DNA of 60,005 nt. Source: Chitinophagaceae bacterium (lineage in GTDB: Bacteria > Bacteroidota > Bacteroidia > Chitinophagales > Chitinophagaceae). The notes under the pieces are model-generated. The model was not told where the DNA came from and did not search any database. It saw nothing but the letters and a program-made list of their open reading frames with translations. The position numbers were made by a program, and so were the translations under genes. Where the stretch lies: assembly GCA_016786785.1 (NCBI GenBank), contig JAEUVR010000042.1, forward strand, positions 1 through 60,005, in the 5' to 3' direction. This document shows positions 28,535 to 36,431 of the stretch, in pieces; position 1 is the first letter of the stretch; the number at the start of each line of letters is the position of its first letter.

Positions 28535-29071
28535 ATGAAAGGAGTTAAAAAGAAATTGTCGTGCATTGTGCTTTTCCTGTGCGTATACGGACTTGCGCAG
28601 GCCCAGTCCAAACCTGACCCTGAAGCTAAATTAAAAGAGATGGGGATCGTTTTGAAAACCCCGGCGAAACCTGTTGCGAACTATGTAGGCGCCGTAACCA
28701 GCGGCAAGCTTATTTTTTTGTCAGGAGCGGGGCCGCGGCAGTCGGACGGCTCTTTTGTACAAGGCAAGGTAGGGTCGGCGATCAGCATCGAACAGGCGCA
28801 GGCGGCAGCGAAGCTGACAGGAATTGTATTGCTCGAAGCATTGAAGGCGGAGATCGGAGACCTCAAAAAAGTGAAGCGTATTGTGAAAGTATTGGGCATG
28901 GTCAATGCAATACCTTCATTCACGCAACAACCGCAGGTTATGAATGGTTTTTCCGATTTTATGGTAGAGGTATTTGGCGAAAAAGGCAAGCATGCGCGGT
29001 CTGCCGTTGGCGTGGGATCGCTGCCTTCGGATATCCCGGTCGAGATAGAAATGATCGTTGAGGTCTACTAA
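28535..29071 (+). CDS. Exported RidA-like (YjgF/UK114 subfamily 1) protein
   Basis: The 178-residue product carries a clear Sec signal peptide (residues 1-23, ending GLAQAQ) ahead of a RidA-like domain. This is the subfamily with segments NYVGAVTSGKLIFLSGAGP, GKVG and HARSAVGVGSLP. R155 is in the position of the Arg that binds substrate carboxylate in RidA, and E170/E172 follow in VEIEMI. Cytoplasmic RidA hydrolyses reactive enamine/imine products of PLP enzymes; export of such a fold is unusual. It is followed 117 bases later by an MFS carrier and lies beside a hydroxy-acid oxidase, so a role in the same pathway is inferred. Confidence 0.82.
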   Translation: MKGVKKKLSCIVLFLCVYGLAQAQSKPDPEAKLKEMGIVLKTPAKPVANYVGAVTSGKLIFLSGAGPRQSDGSFVQGKVGSAISIEQAQAAAKLTGIVLLEALKAEIGDLKKVKRIVKVLGMVNAIPSFTQQPQVMNGFSDFMVEVFGEKGKHARSAVGVGSLPSDIPVEIEMIVEVY

Positions 29072-29188
29072 ATCTTATTTTCAATTCACCCCGTTATAAC
29101 GCGATTGATATCCCGATGCGCATTCGTGTAGCTGTTTTTTACCGTACAGGCGCCTTTCGCCGGGATATTGTTCATTAATTCATCTGGC

Positions 29189-30448
29189 ATGTTCGTTACA
29201 ACTGCGAAAAAGCGCTGGTTCCGGTTAGTGCCCATATTCTTCATCACTTTTAGCCTGGCATTCCTGGACAGGGCCAACTTCAGTTTTGCCGTTGCGGGCG
29301 GTATGGCGGAAGATCTGGGCATCACAAGCGCCATGTCTTCTTTGTTGTCGTCGCTTTTTTTCCTGGGATATTTCAGCTTCCAGGTTCCGGGTGGTATTTA
29401 CGCCGCAACGCGAAGCGCGAAAAAATTAATTTTTTGGTCGCTCATCGGGTGGGGCGGCTTATCGGCGGCAACCGGTTTATTGCACAATACTTATCACTTA
29501 ATGATTATCCGTTTCCTGCTCGGCGTGGTGGAGAGCGCTGTAATGCCGGCGCTTTTGATCTTGTTAAGCAAATGGTTTACTCGGAAAGAGCGGTCCATGG
29601 CCAATACCTTCCTGGCGCTTGGCAACCCGGTTACCATATTATGGATGTCTGTTTTATCCGGTTATCTCGTTCATTCATTCGGCTGGCGGGGCATGTTCAT
29701 TGTAGAAGGCGTTCCGGCTATCATTTGGGCAATCTGTTGGTGGAAATGGGTTGACAATGAACCTTCAGCAGCCAAATGGTTGAGCGCTGAGGAAAAAAGC
29801 AGGCTGGAGGAAGAACTGAGAAAAGAGCAGGAAATCATCAAGCCGGTAAAAAACTATACAGCGGCATTTAAATCAAAAACGGTTCTGCTGCTTTGCATGC
29901 AATACATGCTCTGGAACCTGGGAGTATTCGGATTTGTCATGTGGTTGCCTTCTATTATTCGGGCGGCGTCGGACCTGGATATTGTACAGACGGGATGGTT
30001 AAGCGCTGTTCCCTACCTGTTGGCCTCGGTGAGTATGATCGTTGCCTCGTATTTTTCCGACAAGACCTTGAACCGGAGGCGGTTTATCTGGCCATTTCTG
30101 GCTATCAGCGGGATTGCCTTCTGCGCTTCCTGTTTGGTGAGCGAGGATAATTTCTTTCTTTCTTTCGCATTACTGGTTATAGCGGGAGGTTCGATATACG
30201 CGCCTTATGGCCCGTTTTTCGCTTCGCTTACGGAATTGATCCCCCGTAATGTTGCTGGCGGCGCCATTGCGCTGGTCAATAGTTTTGGGGCTTTAGGATC
30301 TTTTGTAGGGGCGTTTGTGGTTGGATACCTGCATGGGGTAACCGGTAGCTTTACGTCTTCTTATTTGTTTATGGCTGGCGCTTTATTCATTGCCGCCTTT
30401 ATTTCCATGCTCGGATTAAATGATAAAACAGAAAGATCGGTTCAGTGA
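29189..30448 (+). CDS. MFS transporter, probable organic-acid (ACS-type) carrier
   Basis: A 419-residue permease with twelve predicted helices and the anion:cation symporter features: LAFLDRANFSFAVAGGMAEDLGIT in helix 1-2, and a cytoplasmic loop rich in charge after helix 6 (EEKSRLEEELRKEQE). Relatives move galactonate, glucarate, tartrate or similar acids with protons. This fits the nearby 2-hydroxy-acid oxidase. The ATG at 29189 is preferred; the longer frame would begin at TTG 29168 with seven extra polar residues. A strong hairpin follows the gene. Confidence 0.85.
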   Translation: MFVTTAKKRWFRLVPIFFITFSLAFLDRANFSFAVAGGMAEDLGITSAMSSLLSSLFFLGYFSFQVPGGIYAATRSAKKLIFWSLIGWGGLSAATGLLHNTYHLMIIRFLLGVVESAVMPALLILLSKWFTRKERSMANTFLALGNPVTILWMSVLSGYLVHSFGWRGMFIVEGVPAIIWAICWWKWVDNEPSAAKWLSAEEKSRLEEELRKEQEIIKPVKNYTAAFKSKTVLLLCMQYMLWNLGVFGFVMWLPSIIRAASDLDIVQTGWLSAVPYLLASVSMIVASYFSDKTLNRRRFIWPFLAISGIAFCASCLVSEDNFFLSFALLVIAGGSIYAPYGPFFASLTELIPRNVAGGAIALVNSFGALGSFVGAFVVGYLHGVTGSFTSSYLFMAGALFIAAFISMLGLNDKTERSVQ

Positions 30449-30793
30449 TTTAATTTTTAATATCACAGGTTGGCTGTTTTTGGAGCCAACAAAGCTGCCC
30501 CTCCTGCGGAGCAGCTTTGTTATGCCTGGCGGGGCAGCGTGCGGCGCATCCCGCCGGACCGGAAACTGGGAATATTGCTGTATTTACCTGTGTTAACTTG
30601 CGTTTGTTTTTTGATAAAGCTTTATTTGCGTATAAAGTTTTGTTATATTGTAACGCGTTGTGATGTTATATGCCCGGTCTTTGGGTTTCTATGCGGCCTA
30701 AAAGCAAATGCAGGAAATCTTAGGAGGATGTATAAACGTACGTGTGGCATCTAATAACACAAAATGTTATTCTTGTTATTAACTAACTGCTGA
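30449..30793. other. 345-base intergenic region upstream of the ECF sigma gene
   Basis: It contains the hairpin that closes the MFS gene and an AT-rich stretch (30590-30680) that probably carries the sigma-factor promoter, although I see no exact TTTG/TAnnTTTG pair. The 94-codon frame at 30470-30754 runs through the hairpin and has no coding character. Confidence 0.45.
30488..30521 (+). terminator. Hairpin terminator candidate after the MFS gene
   Basis: AACAAAGCTGC (30488-30498) and GCAGCTTTGTT (30511-30521) make a perfect 11-bp stem with a 12-base loop, 39 bases after the MFS stop. Only a short T-run is included in the stem itself, so termination may be partial. Confidence 0.55.
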
Positions 30794-31396
30794 ATGAGGA
30801 ATGATGATACATATTCTGTCGCGTCATTGCTTGACTTGATTGCAACCGGAGATCAACAGGCTTTTGCAAAATTGTTCGATCAGTACCGGAACCGCGTCTA
30901 TACGGTAGCCTACAAGCTAACTCAATCTGCCAGTATCGCGGAAGAAATTGTAGAAGATGTTTTTCTAAAGATATGGTTGAAAAGAAATGACTTGTCCGCC
31001 ATCCAGAACTTCAACGGCTACTTGTTGACCATTGCTCGTAATGACTGTTACCGCGCTTTGAAAAAAATTGCTCGTGATTATCGGATCACGTCGATCCACG
31101 AAGATGAATTGTTGCTGAGACATCATGTGACCGAGGATTACCTTGTGGAAAAACAATATAAAGAACTCCTGAACAACGCCATCAATAAGTTGCCCAAACA
31201 ACAGAAGCTTGTGTTCAGGCTTATTAAGGAACAGGGCCTTAAACGCGAGGAAGTAGCCGATATATTGCAGCTAAGCCCTGAAACCGTAAAATTTCACCTA
31301 TCCCAGGCAGTTAAAACTATACGCATTTTCTGCGTTCAGCATTTGGAAACAATGATCGGCTTGCTTTTCTTTATCGCTTCCCGGTTTGCCGTCTAA
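30794..31396 (+). CDS. ECF sigma factor, Bacteroidota FecI-like type
   Basis: The 200-residue protein has sigma region 2 (about 20-90, FAKLFDQYRNRVYTVAYKLT and IVEDVFLKIW) and region 4 (about 130-185, LPKQQKLVFRLIKEQGLKRE and LSPETVKFHLSQA). A hydrophobic tail (IGLLFFIASRF) follows. The next gene, 92 bases on, encodes its FecR-type anti-sigma. Two SusC transporters with STN signalling domains lie downstream. The expected circuit is: substrate binds SusC, the STN domain signals to FecR, and FecR releases or activates this sigma factor, which then transcribes the uptake operons. Confidence 0.92.
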   Translation: MRNDDTYSVASLLDLIATGDQQAFAKLFDQYRNRVYTVAYKLTQSASIAEEIVEDVFLKIWLKRNDLSAIQNFNGYLLTIARNDCYRALKKIARDYRITSIHEDELLLRHHVTEDYLVEKQYKELLNNAINKLPKQQKLVFRLIKEQGLKREEVADILQLSPETVKFHLSQAVKTIRIFCVQHLETMIGLLFFIASRFAV

Positions 31397-31488
31397 AATA
31401 AAATCATACCCGAACCAACCCGAAATTGTTTTAAAGGCGCTCTTTATAGATAAACCGACTCAACTTTTTATATATTAATAACCAGCGC

Positions 31489-32673
31489 ATGGAGGCCGAT
31501 CAGTTACAAAGATTATTTGAGAAATATGTCCGCAATGAATGCACGAGCCGGGAAAAGCGGGAATTGCTGGCGTTCGTAGAGCGGATGGAGAATGAAAAGG
31601 CGGTAATGGACCTGATCGACCGATTTATTGCCCGTACTGGCGGCGGAGAGGAGCTGGACAACGAAAAAGCCGGTATTATGCTGCAGCGGATCCTCCGGAA
31701 AGAGCAATTGCCTACGCCCGTCCTTTCGCGCGTTAAAAGCCGATATTCGTTGGCGTGGAAGGCCGCAGCCGCTGTTATTCTTTTTGCTGCGGGGTTCTAT
31801 CTATGGAGAAATTATACGGGTAGCGGGGAATCTCCTTCTGTTGCCGCCCTTACTGATCAGCCTGGAATCATGCCAGGCGGATCTCACGCTATCCTTTCCA
31901 TGTCCGATGGCCGTTCAATTCTGTTGGACAGTATGAAGGATGGTCATATCGCGCAGGGGGGAATACAGGTAGTGAAACGAAACGACATGCTTATATTTTC
32001 CGCAAGCCGGAACAATGACCATGCTGAGCAGGATCGTGTCATCTTTAATACCCTGAGCACGCCGGCTGGCGGGCAATACCAGGTACTGCTGCCCGATGGC
32101 AGCAAGGTTTGGTTGAATGCAACTTCTTCCCTTCATTTTCCAAATGTATTTACAGGAGATACCCGGGAAGTGGTCATAGAAGGGGAGGGTTATTTTGAGG
32201 TGGCCTCGAATAATAAGAAACCGTTTCATGTGAAAGTAGGCAATATGGTTGTTAAAGTACTCGGTACGCACTTTAATATAAATGCTTATAAAGATGATGG
32301 CAGGATCAGGACCAGCCTCCTGGAGGGAAGCATTCGCATAACCGAAGGAAGTATGTCGGAACTGCTCGCGCCTGGCCAACAGGGGATATTAAAAAGCGGC
32401 GAAGGGAAGCTGGACATCCAAACAATGGATATGGACCTGGTGATCGCCTGGAAAAACGGTCTGTTCAATTTTACAGGCTCTGATTTTTATACGATCATGC
32501 ACCAGATAGGTCGGTGGTACGATATGCAAATAGAGTTCGAAGGAAAGATACCCAACCGGAATTTCGAAGGAAAAATTTCCCGGAGCGCCCAGTTGTCGGA
32601 GATTTTAAAGATACTGGAATTGCAGAACCTGAAATTTGAGGTCAAAGGGAGGAAGATAATTGTTAAAGATTGA
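31489..32673 (+). CDS. FecR-family anti-sigma factor
   Basis: The 394-residue protein has a cytoplasmic sigma-binding N-terminus (1-85), one transmembrane helix (about 89-107, WKAAAAVILFAAGFYLW), a periplasmic FecR domain (about 185-290, with TPAGGQYQVLLPDGSKVWLNA and VEGEGYFEV-like VIEGEGYFEVAS) and a C-terminal DUF4974 domain (about 322-392), which folds like STN. It is paired with the sigma gene just upstream. It is the only FecR in the window while two STN-bearing SusC proteins are present, so it may listen to both. Confidence 0.92.
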   Translation: MEADQLQRLFEKYVRNECTSREKRELLAFVERMENEKAVMDLIDRFIARTGGGEELDNEKAGIMLQRILRKEQLPTPVLSRVKSRYSLAWKAAAAVILFAAGFYLWRNYTGSGESPSVAALTDQPGIMPGGSHAILSMSDGRSILLDSMKDGHIAQGGIQVVKRNDMLIFSASRNNDHAEQDRVIFNTLSTPAGGQYQVLLPDGSKVWLNATSSLHFPNVFTGDTREVVIEGEGYFEVASNNKKPFHVKVGNMVVKVLGTHFNINAYKDDGRIRTSLLEGSIRITEGSMSELLAPGQQGILKSGEGKLDIQTMDMDLVIAWKNGLFNFTGSDFYTIMHQIGRWYDMQIEFEGKIPNRNFEGKISRSAQLSEILKILELQNLKFEVKGRKIIVKD

Positions 32674-33013
32674 TTCGATAAGCGCATTAAAATAAAAAGA
32701 CCAGTAATGTTCACAGCATTACTGGTCGAAATGGCTAAAATTTGTCTGTCAACAAGATTATTTAACCAAAACTTTAATAAAAGTAAGGCTTCAATGCCGG
32801 TTTTCCAAAAACTGATCTTCTGTGTTACCCGTTGATCTACAGTCTGGGCGGAGCGACTGTTATGCCATTGCAAGCCTTGTTCTCTACATAGCAATAACGG
32901 TTATTTGCAGCGATGCTAAAGTCGCCTGTTTGACTTCGTCGCTGCTGGCGCTTTCCTTTTGAATTGATTACCGTTGGTTAAAAAATCATCACTCGCATAA
33001 TGCTGTTTCCATA
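32674..33013. other. 340-base region between fecR and the amidohydrolase, with orphan leader
   Basis: The first 100 bases hold copy A of the SusC leader element. In the other two copies the susC ATG follows AACCAAAAC by 7-8 bases; here no susC follows. A 13-codon frame (32794-32835, MPVFQKLIFCVTR) starts 20 bases after the motif and then stops. The remaining 180 bases show no recognisable coding sequence in any frame. The region is either a long 5' untranslated leader of the amidohydrolase operon or the scar of a lost susC gene. Confidence 0.5.
32699..32773 (+). promoter_or_regulatory. SusC-type leader element, copy A (orphan)
   Basis: A perfect 11-bp stem (32699-32709 with 32717-32727) encloses the loop TTCACAG (32710-32716). 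GTCTGTC follows at 32744-32750 and AACCAAAACT at 32764-32773. The same three parts in the same order precede both susC genes. This copy starts 26 bases after the fecR stop and so could also end that transcript. Confidence 0.65.
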
Positions 33014-33970
33014 ATGAACAGAAAAGAATTTATTGCTGCTGCTTCATTGCTTTCCCTGGCCCCGTCTGTGCCTTTTGCTTCAGGCGGAAAAAAAGATATT
33101 CCCGCGCTTAAGTTGATCGATACCCACCAGCACCTGTATGATACGGATAGGTTCCACGATAATTGGGGATTGATTCCCGTGGACGGAGACTTTGGCATGC
33201 GCCAATATCAGGAGATTGCCAGGGCCGTCAATATTGAAAAAGCCGTCTATATTGAAGTAGCCGTACCGCCCGCCCGGAAATACGACGAAGCGATGTATGC
33301 CGTGGAATTGTGTGAAGACGATTCCAATCCTACTGTAGCCGCCGTTATCAGCTATGATATATACAGCGATGATTTTGTTTCATATATGTCCCGGTTTAAA
33401 AAATATCCCTGCATAAAGGGCATTCGCGCCGGGTTTCGGAGCGAGCAGGACCTGTCCGATGAAAAGATTATCCGGCATGCGCGGGCATTGGGCGAAATGG
33501 GTATGAGCCTTGATTTTTCCATCTCGCCGCGTTGGTTGGGAGCAATGGCCAGGTTTGTCCAAAATTGCCCCGAGACCTTGTTTCTTGTTAACCACTGCGC
33601 CAATGTCGATCCCAAAGCTTTTATGGCCCGAAAGAAGACGCCGGGCCGCCCTGATCATAACCCACAACAATGGTTAACCGATATGAAGCGCCTTGCCGCG
33701 CAGGAAAATGTGGCGTGTAAGATATCTGGAGTGGTTACCAGGTCTTCGGGTTATCTGCTGAATGCAGACAATCTCGGCCCGGCTATACGGCATTGCCTAG
33801 AGATCTTTGGACCAGACCGGGCGATGTTTGCGAGCGACTGGCCCTGGTGCCTGCGTGGTATGGACGTGAAAGGCTGGGTCAATATCCTTAAAGAAACAGT
33901 CGCAAAGCAACCGAGAGAAGATCAGGAAAAATTGTTTTATAAGAATGCAATACAATTTTATCGTCTTTAA
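33014..33970 (+). CDS. Exported amidohydrolase_2 family hydrolase (lactonase-like)
   Basis: A 318-residue TIM-barrel hydrolase of the COG3618 group, which includes L-fuconolactone, L-rhamnono-lactone and 2-pyrone-4,6-dicarboxylate hydrolases. Metal-site motif DTHQH gives H38 and H40; LVNHCANVD and MFASDWPW (D275) form the rest of the site. The N-terminus (NRKEFIAAASLLSLAPSVPFAS) looks like an export signal of degenerate twin-arginine type, with RK in place of RR. Cytoplasmic relatives lack this. It forms an operon with the PQQ-type dehydrogenase 18 bases downstream; a dehydrogenase that makes a lactone and a lactonase that opens it would be a natural pair. The substrate is unknown. Confidence 0.8.
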   Translation: MNRKEFIAAASLLSLAPSVPFASGGKKDIPALKLIDTHQHLYDTDRFHDNWGLIPVDGDFGMRQYQEIARAVNIEKAVYIEVAVPPARKYDEAMYAVELCEDDSNPTVAAVISYDIYSDDFVSYMSRFKKYPCIKGIRAGFRSEQDLSDEKIIRHARALGEMGMSLDFSISPRWLGAMARFVQNCPETLFLVNHCANVDPKAFMARKKTPGRPDHNPQQWLTDMKRLAAQENVACKISGVVTRSSGYLLNADNLGPAIRHCLEIFGPDRAMFASDWPWCLRGMDVKGWVNILKETVAKQPREDQEKLFYKNAIQFYRL

Positions 33971-33988
33971 AACCTAGCCATATATCGT

Positions 33989-36211
33989 ATGTACTACCTG
34001 GTGAACGGGGCGCGATACCCGATTTTATGGATTCTTCGCGAGAGACGGATCATTGTTTTTATTTCCTGCTTATTGCTGTTGTTGATTGCCTGCAGGCAAA
34101 ATGAAACAGATCGGGAATGGCCGGCATATGGCGGAGATAACGGCCGTATGCATTATTCAACATTATCGCAAATCGATACGGCTAATGTAAAGGATCTGGA
34201 AGTGGCATGGGTTTATCGGACAGGAGATGCAGCTGCAGGCAGCCAGATGCAAACGAACCCCCTGGTAGTTGATCAAACGCTGTATGGCGTTTCTCCTCAG
34301 TTAAGATTATTTGCCGTTGATGCAGGGAACGGAAAGGAAAAATGGACCTTTCATCCGTCGGATAAGAGGGATACAGCCGCTCAACCAACAGGCGGCTATC
34401 ATGGTATGAATGCCTGCAGGGGATTGGCTTTATATAGGGATAACAAGAATGGCCATAAATTGTTTTATACTGTCGGGTCGTTCTTATATTGTATAAATGC
34501 CCGTACAGGAACGCTGGAAAAAGGATTTGGCGCGGGCGGCCAGGTTTCTTTGTATGAAGGTTTGGATGTGGAACGGGATATCCGACACCTACGGGTGACA
34601 TCTACGTCCCCGGGGATCATTTACAAAGACCTGTTGATCATGGGGAGCAGTTTGAACGAGGAAGAAGAGGCCGCGCCCGGGCATATCCGAGCATATGATG
34701 TTCATACCGGAAAGATCAGGTGGATATTTCATAGTATTCCTCATCCGGGGGAGGAAGGGTATGAAACATGGTTATCTCCCAATCCTCATAAGTATAGAGG
34801 AGGGGCCAATACATGGGGCGGTTTTACCCTGGATGAAAAAAGAGGAATTGTGTTTGCGGCAACAGGAACGGCAAACCCTGACTTCTATGGCGGGCATCGG
34901 CCGGGAGATAACCTTTATGCCAATTCAGTACTGGCGATCGACGCCGCTACGGGAAAAAAGAAATGGCATTTTCAAACGGTCCACCATGACTTGTGGGACT
35001 GGGACCTGCCTATGCCTCCTGCGCTTGTCACGATTACAAGAGATGGTAAACGGCAGGATGTAGCAGTACAAGTTACCAAGCAGGGTTTTGTATTTGTATT
35101 CGATCGTGAAACCGGCGCGCCGGTTTACCCGATTGAGGAAAGGCCGGTTCCTGTTCAGTCGGAGCTGGAAGGAGAGTATTTATCGCCTACGCAGCCTTTC
35201 CCTGCAGTCATTGCTCCTTTTATCCGTCAGGAAATGCGGAAAGAAGATATCAATACCCTTCTTCCGGATTCATCATACAAGGATTTGCTACAACGGTTTG
35301 ACAGGTATAAACGGGGATCTGTTTATACGCCGCCTTCCTTTCAGGGCACGATCGTGATGGCGCTAAATGGCGGAGCGGAATGGGGCGGCCCTTCGGTAGA
35401 TGCGGAATCTGGCATTCTTTATATCAATGCAAATGAGATGCCTTGGATCATCGCCATGAAGGAAAATAAGTTTGAAAAAGAGATCCCGCGTCAGATGACT
35501 AATCTGGCGGCAGGAAAAATGCTCTATGCCAGGCATTGTCAATCCTGCCATGGCGCTGATTTGAAAGGAGGCGGGCTTGCGCCTGCTCTCGAATCGATGG
35601 GACTCAGGATGGATGAAGAGAATTTTAAACAGCTTGTAAAAACGGGAAGAAGAATGATGCCTTCATTTAACCGCTTATCCGAAAGTGAATTGAATGCCTT
35701 GAGCGCCTTCTTGCTTTCTATTAAACAAAAACAGGAAGAGCGTTTTGTTCCTCCTGCTTTGAAGGAAGACAGTATTTATTATAGCCGCTATGTTCCTCAG
35801 GGATACCAGCAATTTTTGTCAAAGGAAGGTTACCCTGCGATTGCGCCTCCCTGGGGTACGCTCAGCGCGCTGGATCTAAAGACGGGAAATTATTTATGGC
35901 AAAAGCCCTTGGGCGAAACGGAATTGGGAAAGCGCCTGCAAACAGAAACAGGTTCTATGAATTTTGGAGGCTCTGTGGTTACTTCCGGGGGACTATTGTT
36001 CATAGCCGCTACGCCGGATGAAATGTTCAGGGCGTATCATAAAACAACAGGCGAACTTTTATTCGAGACTAAACTCCCGGCCGCCGCCTATGCCACGCCT
36101 GCTATTTATAGTATTGGCGGCCGGCAATTTATTACGATTGCCTGTGGAGGAGGTCGCGCAAAAAAAGCGTCGGGCGATTACTACATAACTTTTAGCCTGA
36201 AGCAAAATTAA
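33989..36211 (+). CDS. PQQ-type dehydrogenase with inserted cytochrome c domain, lipoprotein
   Basis: The 740-residue protein has a lipoprotein signal ending LIAC (C35) and an eight-bladed PQQ-dehydrogenase propeller beginning WPAYGGDNGRMHYSTLSQI. Blade motifs such as VLAIDAATGKKKWHFQTVHHDLWDWD follow the membrane glucose-dehydrogenase pattern. A c-type heme site, CQSCH at C517-H521, lies in an insert between propeller blades, with M-rich RRMMPSF as possible axial-ligand region. It would oxidise an alcohol or sugar outside the cytoplasm and pass electrons through its own heme. No PQQ synthesis gene is in the window, so the cofactor may be scavenged. It shares an operon with the exported lactonase-like enzyme. 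Confidence 0.85.
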   Translation: MYYLVNGARYPILWILRERRIIVFISCLLLLLIACRQNETDREWPAYGGDNGRMHYSTLSQIDTANVKDLEVAWVYRTGDAAAGSQMQTNPLVVDQTLYGVSPQLRLFAVDAGNGKEKWTFHPSDKRDTAAQPTGGYHGMNACRGLALYRDNKNGHKLFYTVGSFLYCINARTGTLEKGFGAGGQVSLYEGLDVERDIRHLRVTSTSPGIIYKDLLIMGSSLNEEEEAAPGHIRAYDVHTGKIRWIFHSIPHPGEEGYETWLSPNPHKYRGGANTWGGFTLDEKRGIVFAATGTANPDFYGGHRPGDNLYANSVLAIDAATGKKKWHFQTVHHDLWDWDLPMPPALVTITRDGKRQDVAVQVTKQGFVFVFDRETGAPVYPIEERPVPVQSELEGEYLSPTQPFPAVIAPFIRQEMRKEDINTLLPDSSYKDLLQRFDRYKRGSVYTPPSFQGTIVMALNGGAEWGGPSVDAESGILYINANEMPWIIAMKENKFEKEIPRQMTNLAAGKMLYARHCQSCHGADLKGGGLAPALESMGLRMDEENFKQLVKTGRRMMPSFNRLSESELNALSAFLLSIKQKQEERFVPPALKEDSIYYSRYVPQGYQQFLSKEGYPAIAPPWGTLSALDLKTGNYLWQKPLGETELGKRLQTETGSMNFGGSVVTSGGLLFIAATPDEMFRAYHKTTGELLFETKLPAAAYATPAIYSIGGRQFITIACGGGRAKKASGDYYITFSLKQN

Positions 36212-36352
36212 TTCCCTAAGCAGCTAACCCAAATCAAAAGGACGCATACTCTATATTATCGCAGCCATTCGTTACTGTACCTTACTTACTGGCGCTATGT
36301 GGAGATGTAGAAATATTCGTTCCTGTCTTGAAAGCCATTTAACCGTATGCTC

Positions 36353-36423
36353 ATGAATAGGTAATGTTCACAGCATCGCTTGTTCATTTGAAAATCGTCT
36401 GTCAGTGATTTTATAACCAAAAC
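36353..36423 (+). promoter_or_regulatory. SusC leader element, copy B
   Basis: The loop TTCACAG (36367-36373) is flanked by arms 36353-36366 and 36374-36387 that pair at 13 of 14 positions, including three G-T wobbles and one mismatch. GTCTGTC lies at 36397-36403 and AACCAAAAC at 36415-36423, eight bases before the susC ATG at 36432. The stem sequence differs from copies A and C while the loop is unchanged. Confidence 0.65.
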
Positions 36424-36431
36424 CTAAAATT

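Noticed and set aside
30470-30754. 94-codon frame between the MFS and sigma genes
   Set aside because: It covers the post-MFS hairpin and has random-looking composition with many Cys and Arg residues.
32794-32835. 13-codon frame after leader copy A as a truncated susC
   Set aside because: The basic-hydrophobic start resembles a SusC N-terminus only vaguely, and no SusC-like sequence continues in any frame; kept as part of the intergenic description.
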